From assembly GCA_002077065.1 (NCBI GenBank), contig NAJO01000018.1, forward strand, positions 310,001 through 374,000: DNA of 64,000 nucleotides, written 5' to 3'. The notes beneath the pieces are model-generated. The model was not told the DNA's origin. It did no database searches and was given only the letters and a program-made list of their open reading frames with translations. Numbering within the stretch: the first letter of the stretch is position 1; the number at the start of each line of letters is the position of its first letter. Of the stretch, positions 21,830 through 31,361 are shown piece after piece. A program made the position numbers and the translations under genes. Origin of the DNA: Cryoendolithus antarcticus (lineage: Eukaryota; Ascomycota; Dothideomycetes; Cladosporiales; Cladosporiaceae).

Positions 21830-22430
21830 TAGACGACGTAGTACTATAGTCTGTGTCGCATGTCTACAGTACGACATCGCGATAGTTCTACTATGCGATG
21901 CTGGTGAGAATCAGGTGTCTTGCGTGTCTGCAGTATGCTTGCGTGAGATGAACCACAATCCCACATCTCGAATTTGAAGCCGATCGCTGTGACATTGGCA
22001 TCCTCTTGCGTCGACATCCCCTTGTCCACGCTCTTCATCGGCTTTGTTCGCATGCATCAACTTACGACTAAGCGCACTTCACGGATGACTTCCGTCATGT
22101 GTGACTGAGTGGCAATGAAGGGTGGCCAAACGGGGTCAAACGCGTGAATGGGGGCCAGCATTGCGGTAGCGTTCACGGCACAGCAGTTCGAGGTGCATGA
22201 TGCACACCAACGATGCTCCGAGCCGACTCGAAACCTCCACACCGGTCTTGTAATACACCACAGCGGCGTCTCCATGGCTGCGCATTGGCTGCGAAGAAGT
22301 CTGACATCCTTAAATTGACGCGCCATCTCTTACGAGCTGGGCGACTAGGTAGGTATCATCACCGCCACCCGCGCAATAGGTCGAACATCACAAAGGCTGC
22401 CCGCTGTCTGTTGAGCACGGAAGACTCGAT
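21830..22430. other. Intergenic, nothing recognised
   Basis: A 601-bp gap between two plus-strand genes. It contains the permease 3' region and the HET promoter, with no clear element. Confidence 0.5.
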
Positions 22431-24909
22431 ATGTCGGATTCGTCTGAACATGAGCTTGTGCGCGAAAAGCCAATGCCATGGACACCTTCAATGCTTTGCA
22501 CGAGGTGCCGAAATCTGTTCCGCCGGCGCCGCTTGGCACTGTCGCCATACAAGGGCAACTCGCACAAGCCGTACCATACGAAACGCACATGGAAGAAGTC
22601 AATCGGCGAGCGGTGCATCATGTGCCACCCCATCCTATCGCAATTCCTTGACGGCAGTTACATGGGCTTCATGGACTGCGGGGAAGACGAAGGAATGGTT
22701 GAGGTATCCATTCGAGACAGCACAAAATGGCACGAATTGCACCCACGTTGCTTGGACATTAGCTTCGTCCGATCTGCGATCTTCCGGCTGGAGGCATCGA
22801 CATACGGGCAGAGGCCCGGCCTCGTGCTCGCGCGCCACTACCGGCTTGTCCCACAGGCTCTTATAGTCGGGTCCCAGAGTGACGGAACTCTGACGAGACG
22901 GGCGCTGTTGCAGAGGTGGTTCGATGTCTGCGCGGAGCACACCGAATGTTCTGTTGAGGCTTCCACCTTTCGCCCTGCTCGATTAGTAGAGATTGGGCCT
23001 ACATGGCAGCGCGTGGTTGAAACCCCACCGAACGACACAGCCTACATTTGCCTGAGCCACCGTTGGACTAACAATGAAGTTACACTCCTCACCGAGAACC
23101 TTGAGACAATGAAGTCAGGGTTTCCTATCACGCAGCTGTCTGATGATGTCGCTGCGGGTATACAGTGGACTCGCGTGCTAGGCTTCCAGTATATCTGGAT
23201 CGACACACTCTGCATTATACAGGACTCGCAAAGCGACTGGCTGCGCGAGGCACAACGGATGGCAGACATCTACAAGCATGGCTTTTGCACTTTGGCGTCC
23301 AGTGATGGCACTGAAGATAGCGAACAAGCAGGCATGTCGATACTGCCAGACGAGAGGCCGGTGGGTGTTGTGCACGATGTACGAAGCTCGTGGTCGTACA
23401 ACGGCACCCACGATTGGTGTCTGATTGATGCAGGCTACTGGAGACTTGACTGGCGGGAGAAGGAACTCAATACTCGCGGTTGGGTCTTCCAAGAAGCGCT
23501 CCTGTCTCGTCGAGTGGTCCACTTCCACGGCGAGCAACTTCTGTGGCAGTGTGGCGAGCTCACTGCCTCAGAGTCATTTCCTCGAGGCTTTCCGCCGGAG
23601 GAGCTCGTTGGTGAAGTGCAAGCCTCGTTCACCGTCACTGGAGACATGTTTCAACAGCGGAGACAAGCCGTCACTCGATACTCGACACGTCGCTTGACCT
23701 TTGGCAAAGACAAACTCATCGCGTTCGCGGGTATAGTAGCAAGATTACAGTCGGACGACTGGCACTACGCAGGTTTATGGGGCCATGATGTCGTCCGTCA
23801 GCTGCTCTGGTGTGTGGCCTTTCATACGCAGATGAATGGCAAGAGTACACGCTACTGCCCCGACGCGAATGCTCCCAGCTGGTCATGGGCTAACGTGGAC
23901 GCCATGATAGACTACGAAGAGCATTACTACTCTAATCATAACCGAGTATTCACGCAGCACGTGGAGATAGTTAGTATCGACCCCGTCACGCTTGAGCTTC
24001 GAATTCGCGGATTACTCTATTCCCATGAACCGAATTGCCCTCTCGAGCTGCTGCGCCACCATGGTGGTTTCGCATACAAAGACGCATGTATTCCATCAGG
24101 CACTGTCAAAGATCATATACTGATGTATCGGTCACCTGTAGGCCGTGCTTCCGGATGTCGATGAAGACGATGAAGACGATAAACGTCATGATGACGACGA
24201 AAACCAAGACGATGGAGACGATGAAGCGGATGCAAATGATGAAGCGGATATAAATGATGAAGCGGTTGCAAATGATGAAGCGGATACACATGGTGAAGTG
24301 GATACAAAGGATGAAGCGGATACAAACGATGAAGCGGTTGCAAATGATGAAGCGGATACACATGGTGAAGTGGATACAAAGGATGAAGCGTATACAAACG
24401 TTGAAGCGGATGCAAGCCATTCAGATGGTACAGACCATGAAGACGTTGCAGACGTTGAAGACGATGAAGGCGTTATTGACGACGAAGACGATGAAGCCGA
24501 CGAAGCTGACGAAGCCGACGAAGCTGACGAAGCCGATGAAGACAATGAAGACAATGAAGAACATGAAGCCGACGAAGCTGATGAAGCCGACGAAGCCAAT
24601 ACAGACGATACAGACGATACAGGCGATGAAGACGTCGAAGACAATGAAGTCGATGACCACCACCTACCACCGCATAGAGCGCTCCAAGATCTGCGGTATC
24701 TGTACATGCTATCCGGGACCGTCAATAACAGAACGACTCTGCGTTGCCTAGCTCTCCGCGCAGTACCTGGACGGCAAGGGTTCTACATGCGGTTCGGTCA
24801 CTTCAAGGTGGACTCGACCAAAGCTCGTGCGTACTTCGAAGACGGGAAGAATCGTTGCGACGGAGCTGCATACATGCCGGACGAGCGTGGAGTACTTACA
24901 ATTATCTAG
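22431..24909 (+). CDS. HET-domain protein with acidic tandem-repeat insert
   Basis: HET proteins act in fungal non-self recognition and can trigger regulated cell death. The first 551 codons (22431-24083) carry a Cys-rich N-terminus (LCTRCRNLF, CIMCH), then the HET core: AYICLSHRW near residue 205, YIWIDTLCIIQDSQSDWLRE near 250 and LNTRGWVFQEALLSRRVVHF near 350. Read straight on, the frame stops at 24164. A GC-AG intron at 24084-24141 (donor GCATGT, TACTGAT branch, CTGTAG acceptor, 58 nt) instead joins FAYKD to AVLPDVDEDDEDD. That keeps the frame open through an Asp/Glu/Ala-rich repeat (about residues 558-723) into YLYMLSGTVNNRTTLRCLAL and a tail like that of other HET proteins, giving about 806 aa. 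The alternative is a 577-aa truncated protein or a frameshift. The HET call is firm. The 3' model is inference. Confidence 0.8.
24220..24417 (+). repeat. 11 x 18-bp tandem array, in frame in the HET gene
   Basis: Eleven consecutive 18-bp units of the form GATGAAGCGGATACAAAY encode six-residue units (DEADAN, DEADIN, DEAVAN, DEADTH, GEVDTK, DEADTN and so on). Units 3-6 (24256-24327) and 7-10 (24328-24399) are a 72-bp duplication differing at one base (GAT to TAT), so the last expansion is recent. No unit has a stop in the coding frame. Several other frames on both strands are also free of stops. Confidence 0.95.
24418..24660 (+). repeat. Degenerate GAA/GAC-rich triplet tract
   Basis: This follows the 18-bp array and is built from GACGAAGCC, GATGAAGAC and ACAGACGAT type triplets. 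It encodes runs such as DEADEADEADEADE and DNEDNEEHEADE. It looks like an older, more diverged expansion of the same acidic coding sequence. All units are multiples of three bases, so the reading frame is kept. Confidence 0.85.
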
Positions 24910-25131
24910 CAGTGATGACGCTGACTCGGCCGCTGAACATTCGAGGCGCGCTGCATAACGCGACCATCGTTAGTCATTGTAAAGATGTTTGGAATCCTCT
25001 GTACTCATGAAAATGCTCGTGTACGGATGTCGGCTTGATTGTAGGTCATGTTCTTCATTATGATATACTTACATACCCAGTTCAGGCAAATTCATCCTTA
25101 TACCTTGATGATCTTTCCATAATCCTACTCC

Positions 25132-26136
25132 CTACTCAATATCTACCCTCTTCACATCAACCCACTCCTTCTCCTCCTTCGGCACAGTGACTCTCAGCAC
25201 ACCATCTTCGAGCTTCGCAGAAATGCCATCAATGTCAACCTTCGCTGGGTGTGTGGCACTGCCTAGCGTAAGCTTGCGCTCGAAGGCACCCACAGCACGC
25301 TCGTCGTGCGCTAGTGTCTTCAGGAAGTCCTCGTCGCCCGGCCGGTACACGACACCTGAGATGTTCAGAGTGGAAGCCTCGGCATCCCAGTCAACGGCTA
25401 TGTCCTCCTTCTTCGCTCCCGGGAGGGAGAGGTGGATCACCCAAGCGGAGTCGGTAGCGAAGATATCGGCTTCGGGACGGAAGTCGCCAGATTTCTCAAC
25501 GGACTTATCCTTGTTGGTTGATAGGCCAAATTCGTTTCCGTTCTGGTTGTCGAAGAGCTGAGATTGGAACATCTCCGCTAGATTCGCGAGGAAGGGAGGG
25601 ATCTCGCCGTTGGACCTAGCGGCGAAATTCTGAGCCCATGGTGAGGCACCCCAGCCTCGTCCGCGACCTTGACCGCCGCAGCGACCGCGGCTTCCGCGGC
25701 CACCGTGGTGGAAGGGAGGTGGGCCGTGAGGATGATGTGGTGGACCATGGTGAGGCGCACCAGGTGGTAGTGGTGGTGCTGGGGAGCCTTCGTGGCCTGG
25801 TGGTGGTGGCGGCGGTGGTGCCTCGCCGTGATGTGGTGGTCCGGGTGGTGGTGGCGGGCCCTCGCCGTGGTGCGGCGGTGGAGGAGGGTGTTCACCATCA
25901 TGTTGTGGGCCGTGTGGTGGCTGAGGGCCTTGGAAGCGGCCTCGATTGGGCATGGCGCCGAAGGGCCAGCCGTTGAAGCCGTTCGCCCATGGGTTTGCTT
26001 GGTCTTGTGTGTCGTTGTCGTTGTTGTCGTTGTTGCTGCGCTCGCCGCCGAAGGCGTGATTCGCTGCCTGAGGGTCGAGCTCGGCGATGAAGTCCCAGAA
26101 GGGAGCCATCTGGTTGACGTAGCGTGGTGGAGGCAT
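25132..26136 (-). CDS. Small heat-shock protein (Hsp20/alpha-crystallin) with Pro/His/Gly-rich N-terminus
   Basis: An ATP-independent chaperone that holds unfolding proteins in large oligomers. A single exon encodes 334 aa. The alpha-crystallin domain spans about residues 217-320: PEADIFATDSAWVIHLSLPG opens it and LEDGVLRVTVPK closes it, with a loop insert (RPGDEDFLKTLAHDERAVGA) typical of fungal Hsp20s. The N-terminus starts YVNQMAPFWDFIAELDP, then about residues 40-165 form a low-complexity tract of Pro, His and Gly with poly-Pro runs, ending in an RGRCGGQGRGRGWG stretch. Most fungal Hsp20s are 180-250 aa, so this one is unusually long because of that tract. There is no IxI motif at the C-terminus (it ends KRVDIE). 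A step-type heat-shock element lies upstream at 26361. Confidence 0.92.
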   Translation of the reverse strand: MPPPRYVNQMAPFWDFIAELDPQAANHAFGGERSNNDNNDNDTQDQANPWANGFNGWPFGAMPNRGRFQGPQPPHGPQHDGEHPPPPPHHGEGPPPPPGPPHHGEAPPPPPPPGHEGSPAPPLPPGAPHHGPPHHPHGPPPFHHGGRGSRGRCGGQGRGRGWGASPWAQNFAARSNGEIPPFLANLAEMFQSQLFDNQNGNEFGLSTNKDKSVEKSGDFRPEADIFATDSAWVIHLSLPGAKKEDIAVDWDAEASTLNISGVVYRPGDEDFLKTLAHDERAVGAFERKLTLGSATHPAKVDIDGISAKLEDGVLRVTVPKEEKEWVDVKRVDIE

Positions 26137-26674
26137 GATATTGTTATGTGTGGTCGGGGATGAGGACTTGTGATAGAGAGATGTTGTTGGAAAGAGTAAA
26201 GAAGAGAACGAGAACGACGACTGTAGCTATGCCTTATACTCACACAGTACCTAACTTACACACTCGCCACGTAGCAGAGGCGACCACACCTACGCAAGCT
26301 TGGCTGGGACCTGGAACGTCAGCTACAACAGCTATCTTCCGACACACAGAGTTGCCAGTAGAAGCCCAGCGAAGCAGAGTGAAGGACAGAGAAGAGCTGC
26401 CCCAAAACCTCGAGGCATCTGCATATTGCGCATTCTGACTGGCTGGAGGAATAGGGTAAGCGCTGTGAGGTGTACGTACTTTGATGCAGGCCTGGGCTTG
26501 GTCGTGGCGAGGGCAAGATGTGGAAGTGGGTCGAAACAAAGTTGGCGCCGGATCTCGCCGCTGATTAGCAGGGGTCTGCCGTTATCAATCTTGAAAATGT
26601 TACACACAGGAAAGCAGCGTGGGTATCATTGACAAACACTTCGATCGACCTCACACGTTACAACGATCGCCACA
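26137..26674. other. Divergent promoter region, HSP20 / SDA1
   Basis: This 538-bp region separates two divergent starts. It contains the heat-shock element described at 26361, lying 225 bp upstream of the Hsp20 ATG and about 280 bp upstream of the SDA1 ATG. Confidence 0.6.
26361..26393. promoter_or_regulatory. Step-type heat-shock element, four GAA units
   Basis: GAA occurs at 26361, 26371, 26381 and 26391, exactly 10 bp apart (GAA-N7-GAA-N7-GAA-N7-GAA). This is the step arrangement of heat-shock-factor sites known in yeast, with units on one helical face. On the Hsp20 coding strand it reads as TTC repeats. Confidence 0.65.
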
Positions 26675-28972
26675 ATGAAGCGTAAGCTCGGTGCCCTCGA
26701 GAAAGTCGACGCAGACCTGCCGAACCTCCAGCACAAGCTCAAGATCGACCCGCGTTCCTACGAGCAAGATTTCGTCAACCAGTACAGCCAATATCGTAGT
26801 CTCAAAGAGCTATTCCTACAATCGCCGACGACGACAGACGACAGCGGGATAGTCAGACTACGAGACCTGGTCGATTTTGTCAGCCACACGGCCGACTGCT
26901 ACCCCAAGCTCACTACCGCATTCCCTTTGGACTTGGTCGAATTACTGGATCTACACCATGCCACATTGGATCCGGAGCTGCGAGACAAGCTCGTAGGTGC
27001 GCTGGTACTGCTACGAAGGAAGGAGACGATCGACTCGGTGCAGCTGCTAGACACACTATGGCCTCTGCTCCTTAAGACTCCATCCAAGAATCTACGCGCA
27101 CTTCTCTTCCAGAAGATCCTTTCAGACCTCCGCACCTCCAATCAGAAAGCCACGAACCACAAGCTTAATCGCCACATCCAATCGAAATGCTTCGAGCTCA
27201 TCGTCTCAGATCCAACCTCCGCAAAGGGTCTGTGGGCAGTGAAACTCACGCGCGAGCTATGGAAACGCCAGATCTGGAGCGATGCGAAAGCTGTGTCTGT
27301 CATGAAAGAGGCAGCCCTGAGTCAAGACGCCAAAGTAGTGACAGGCGGTGTTCGCTTCTTCCTAGGCGGTGATCAGGAGCGCGAGGAGGCTGCTGCAGAA
27401 GAGGACACGGACGATGAGGGTAACATTGACATGGGCAAGCTGCGCCATCAGGCTGGTATCAACAAGAAGACTGGTAAACGTGCGAATGAGCTTCGGACCG
27501 CTGCTGCAAAGGTGAAGCGAAAGGAGAAGAAGAAGAACTCGCCACATCAGTTGAATTTCAGTGCATTACATCTGTTGCATGATCCGCAAGGGTTTGCAGA
27601 AGAGCTGTTCCAACGGCATCTACAACCTGCTCAGCCGAAAGTGAGGCTTGTGCTCGAGCAGAAGCTGCTAGTGCTGCAACTCGTATCACGACTTGTCGGC
27701 CTGCACAAGCTCACGCTCGAACCGCTGTACTCCTACTTCATCAAGTTCCTCACGCCTAAGCAGCCTTCCGTCACGTCCTTCCTGGCATCATTAGCGCAGT
27801 CGGCACATAGCCTCGTTCCACCGGACATTCTGGAGCCGTTGGTAGTTAAGATCGCGAATGAATTCGTCTCTGAAGCGTCGGCGGGCGAGGTGGCGAGTGC
27901 TGGGCTGAACTCGATCCGAGAGATCTGTGCGAGACAGTCGCTGGCCATGTCGGACACTCTCCTGCAAGACCTGGTGCAGTACCGCAAGTCGAAAGACAAG
28001 GGCGTGCAGATGGCTGCTCGCGGCCTTCTCTCCCTCTATCGCGAAGTCGGCGCCGACTTACTGCGCAAACGAGACCGTGGCCGCGATGCTGCTATGGGCC
28101 TGAGAATCGGCGAGAAGCAGACGGCTCGCTTCGGTGAAGTCGGCATAGGCGAGATCGAGGGTCTGGAGTTGCTAGAGAAGTGGAAGGAAGAACAGGGCAT
28201 CGACAGCGAAGCCGACGAGGAAGCCGGCTGGAACAACTGGGACGCCGAGAGCGACTCCGACGATGACGGCGAAGGCTGGATCAACGTGGAAAGCGATGGC
28301 GAGGAGATCGACATTTCAGACTCGGAGGACGAGCGTGAGAAGAAAGCCAAAGCCGCCGCGAAAGCAGAGCCAACCTTCGAGGCACAGCAGTCTGCAGGCA
28401 ACACTCCAGCAGCTACAACCCCAGCCTCTTCCCGTGCGACTGCTTCACTCGAGCCAGAAGCCGCCTTAAAGAGGGAGGAATCCCGAATCTCCCGCCTCGC
28501 CACCACACGAATCCTCACACCCGCCGATCTCGCGAAGCTGAACGAACTCCGCTCCACAGCCGCCGTAACCGCCGCCCTCCCTGCTACTAAGCGAAGGAAG
28601 CTGTTGGCCGCTCAAACCGCAGCCGCTTCCTCACGCCACGCCGACGACCCCCTAACCGCCGCCCAGATCTCCGGTCTCAGCGCTCACTCTTACAAAGCGA
28701 CTCGTCAAGAGAAGATCGCCATGGCTAAGGAGGGGAGTCGGGAGGAGGGAGGGAATGATCATCGGTCTACGACCGCTAGGAGGAAGGAGAAGAAGGAGAG
28801 TGAAGGCAAGTCTACCTCTAACAAAGAAAAGGAGCGGAAGAAGAACTTTCTCATGACGCTTGGGAAGGCTAAGAGGAAGGGGAAGAGGAGTCTTACGCAA
28901 GAGCGGGCTATTCTAAAGGGGCATGTAGAGAGGAGGAAAAGGGGAGGCAAGCGCGGTAACAAAGGTCAATGA
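26675..28972 (+). CDS. SDA1: Sda1, nucleolar 60S ribosome-biogenesis factor
   Basis: Sda1 is an essential nuclear/nucleolar protein needed for late 60S pre-ribosome maturation and export; its loss also blocks G1 and actin organisation in yeast. A single exon encodes 765 aa, as in yeast (767). The N-terminus (DLPNLQHKLKIDPRSYEQDF, then NQYSQYRSLKELF) is the family signature and fixes the start. HEAT-like helical repeats follow. A charged basic stretch lies near residue 275 (AAKVKRKEKKKN). The central TSFLASLAQSAHSLVPPDIL block is also family-typical. Acidic runs lie at about residues 510-565. The C-terminal 100 residues are Lys/Arg-rich and end KRGGKRGNKGQ, consistent with nucleolar targeting and rRNA contact. 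Intact. Confidence 0.95.
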   Translation: MKRKLGALEKVDADLPNLQHKLKIDPRSYEQDFVNQYSQYRSLKELFLQSPTTTDDSGIVRLRDLVDFVSHTADCYPKLTTAFPLDLVELLDLHHATLDPELRDKLVGALVLLRRKETIDSVQLLDTLWPLLLKTPSKNLRALLFQKILSDLRTSNQKATNHKLNRHIQSKCFELIVSDPTSAKGLWAVKLTRELWKRQIWSDAKAVSVMKEAALSQDAKVVTGGVRFFLGGDQEREEAAAEEDTDDEGNIDMGKLRHQAGINKKTGKRANELRTAAAKVKRKEKKKNSPHQLNFSALHLLHDPQGFAEELFQRHLQPAQPKVRLVLEQKLLVLQLVSRLVGLHKLTLEPLYSYFIKFLTPKQPSVTSFLASLAQSAHSLVPPDILEPLVVKIANEFVSEASAGEVASAGLNSIREICARQSLAMSDTLLQDLVQYRKSKDKGVQMAARGLLSLYREVGADLLRKRDRGRDAAMGLRIGEKQTARFGEVGIGEIEGLELLEKWKEEQGIDSEADEEAGWNNWDAESDSDDDGEGWINVESDGEEIDISDSEDEREKKAKAAAKAEPTFEAQQSAGNTPAATTPASSRATASLEPEAALKREESRISRLATTRILTPADLAKLNELRSTAAVTAALPATKRRKLLAAQTAAASSRHADDPLTAAQISGLSAHSYKATRQEKIAMAKEGSREEGGNDHRSTTARRKEKKESEGKSTSNKEKERKKNFLMTLGKAKRKGKRSLTQERAILKGHVERRKRGGKRGNKGQ

Positions 28973-29369
28973 TAGCTCATTACATACTGTTAGTGGAAAA
29001 GCCACTGCCTCTCTTCTACTGCGCAGCTCTGGTAGTTGTCCGGTCCTTCGCGCTCCATCTGCATTGGAAGAAGGATGTCATGCTGCACTATGTTTTCACG
29101 ATCCATGCTTTGCAGGAGGGGATATCATGCTATATACACTGACTTCATGCCTCGGATACCACGCCTTTATAGCACCCTCGCGTACTGTGCTTGCGTCTCG
29201 TGCCTCATGCCAGACGATGCTCTCTCATCGCACAGCTCCCCCCTTGATCGCCGTCTAGCCCGCTGCGGCGCTGCATCCTGCTCCATGTTCCACCCCTTGT
29301 ATCATGACATGGAGGTTCACCTCCGGAGAGTCTCTGGGCACATCTCACATGTTTCCTGCTCTGCCTTGA
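28973..29369. other. Convergent intergenic region, nothing recognised
   Basis: A 397-bp gap between the SDA1 and PBS2 stops. Open frames here are shadows or non-coding. Confidence 0.5.
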
Positions 29370-31361
29370 TCACGCATCCACGGCCACAGCCTTCGCGGCC
29401 TGCGGACTCCCCACCCCCATCCCCGCGTCCAACGGCGCAGCGTGCAGGGCCGGCTTGCCCGCGAACCCCATCTTGCCGCTCCGTTTCCGCTCAAGCGCAG
29501 CAATGACCCACTCGCCCACTTCACGATCCACAAAGTCACCCACAGGCTTGCCGCCTTCTGGTAACTCCTCACCAGCCTCCGCGGCTTCCTCGTCTTCCTC
29601 TGTGATGGTCGGAGGTAACAGGAGAGGGGCAAGCCAGGCGTGTTGCAGCAGCATCGGGTACGTCGGTCGAAGATTGGCGATTTTGTTCAGGCAGCCTGCT
29701 ACGAAGTCTCGTGCTGCTTCGCTGAAGTCTGAGGCGGGCAGGTCGGGGGGTGCGCCGTCTACGATTGCCTATTTGGGTTATCAGTATGCGGATTTGCAGC
29801 AATTGAAAGGGTCAGGGGAACATACCGAAAGCTGCGAGAAGATATTATCGTATGTCTCTGGCGGATACGGGTATCTCCCCAAGGCGCACTCAATAATCAC
29901 CAACCCAAGAGACCAGATATCGGATTGCACAGAGTATGTTCCGCCTCCTGGATTCGCGCCCGCAGCCGCCACGCCGCCGCCTGAAATCCTCTCCGGGGCC
30001 ATGTACGATTGACATCCGATATTCGTTCGTGCCACGCTGGCCACCAAGTTGCCACTCACACCAAAATCGCAGATCTTCACCTGTCCTCTCGTGTTCATAA
30101 GAATATTCGTCGGCTTCACATCGCGATGTATGATGTTGTGCTCCTCCTTCAGACTCTTCAGCCCGAGTGTTGTCGATAATGTGATCTTCCGTAGTACGCC
30201 TTCTGGTATACCGTCGCCGTAGATTTTGTCGCAAGACCCGCCGTCCATGTGCTCCATGCAGATATACACAGCGCCCTCTTGGAAGAATGCGCCGTAGAAA
30301 TCGACGATGTAGGGCGAGGCGCAGCGGTGCAATACGTCGAGTTCCATGATGATGGTTGCGAATTTGGCGTCTTCGAGCTCAAGGCGCATTTCCTTCATGG
30401 CCATGACGAGCCCTGTGCCGACGCCCGGTGCTAAGCCGTCCGTAGCGGCGGTGTCCTCCTCGTCCGCACCCTTGACCTTATTGCCTGCCAACCCTTGACC
30501 CGGTTTCCGCATCTTTGGTTTCGAATGCCGCACTTTGTACACAGTCCCGTAGTTGCCCTTCCCCAGCTCATCTAGCGTCTCGACTTCTTCCAGCGACATG
30601 CTGAACGTCTTGCCCGAGGCGAAGACAACACCTTTACTATCCAGTGTTGCTTTGCCTGCAAAGCTCAAAGCGCCGGTCTTGGGATCCAAGTATTGTGCGT
30701 ACTTTTCCATCTGCGTCTGCTCTTTCGGCCGTTCCGCAGGTTCGCCATTCGCCTGAGTCGGTCCGCCTCCCATAGAGGACAGAGTCATCGGAGGCTTCTT
30801 CCTGCCTGGGCCGGTTGTGGCTGTTGGCTGTGCAGCGCCGGGGACACCGCCTGGTAGTTTCATTCCTCGTTTGGCTGCGAGACCGCCGAGTTGGGGCGCT
30901 GCGGGTGACGAGTTTGCAACGTGGGGTTGAGGTCGTGCCAGATTTGCTGGCAGCTTGAAGCCTGCCGGTATGCCGCCTGCTGCTGGGCTAGGTGTTGGTA
31001 TGGTGGGACCTGCAGCAGGTGCTGCTGGTGTGAAAGCGGCTCCACTCGGGTGCATGCCAGGCTTCGGCGCAGGCCCTGCTCTTGATAATGAGAAGGCCTT
31101 CATCCGTGCTGCCAGGTCTGCATTCATCTGTGGTGGCCCTCGATTGGGCAGAGGACCACCTGGCGGTCTTCGTGCTGCATTCAACGTCCCAAGTGGCGTT
31201 GATGAGGGGTTCATGTTGGCGACGATAGGTGATGGCATGTCTGATTGGCTCCGCGAGCTCATGGGCGGTGGAACAGCTGGACTCGTGGCTGGAGAGGAGT
31301 CTTCTTCTGACTGCGGATCGGGCGAGTCGAGAGGGCTCGTTGCCTCGTATTTGTCTCCCAT
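29370..31361 (-). CDS. PBS2: Pbs2-type MAP kinase kinase of the HOG pathway
   Basis: The MAPKK that phosphorylates Hog1 under osmotic and other stress. Two exons (31361-29826, 29768-29370) give 644 aa; the 57-nt intron has a GTATGT donor, TACTGAT branch and ATAG acceptor. The first 250 residues are Pro/Ala/Ser-rich with several SP and PP sites, as in fungal Pbs2, where this part holds scaffold and docking sites. The kinase domain begins at LDELGKGNYGTVYKV (P-loop near 267-273) and has a Gly/Asp-rich insert before the ATP-binding Lys in VMAMKEMR. HRDVKPTN is the catalytic loop and DFGVSGNLVASVARTNIGCQ holds the activation-loop Ser/Thr, typical of Pbs2. APERI and the C-terminal lobe are present. 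The ORF is intact. It is divergent from the PIN-like carrier. Confidence 0.95.

Noticed and set aside
22431..24164. HET gene ending at the first stop (577 aa)
   Set aside because: Possible, but the stop falls at the repeat edge and a plausible intron reaches a conserved-looking tail, so the longer model is preferred and the short one is kept as the alternative.
24106..24725. Minus-strand and basic plus-strand frames over the HET repeat
   Set aside because: Low-complexity shadows of the repeat; only the acidic frame connects to a conserved tail.
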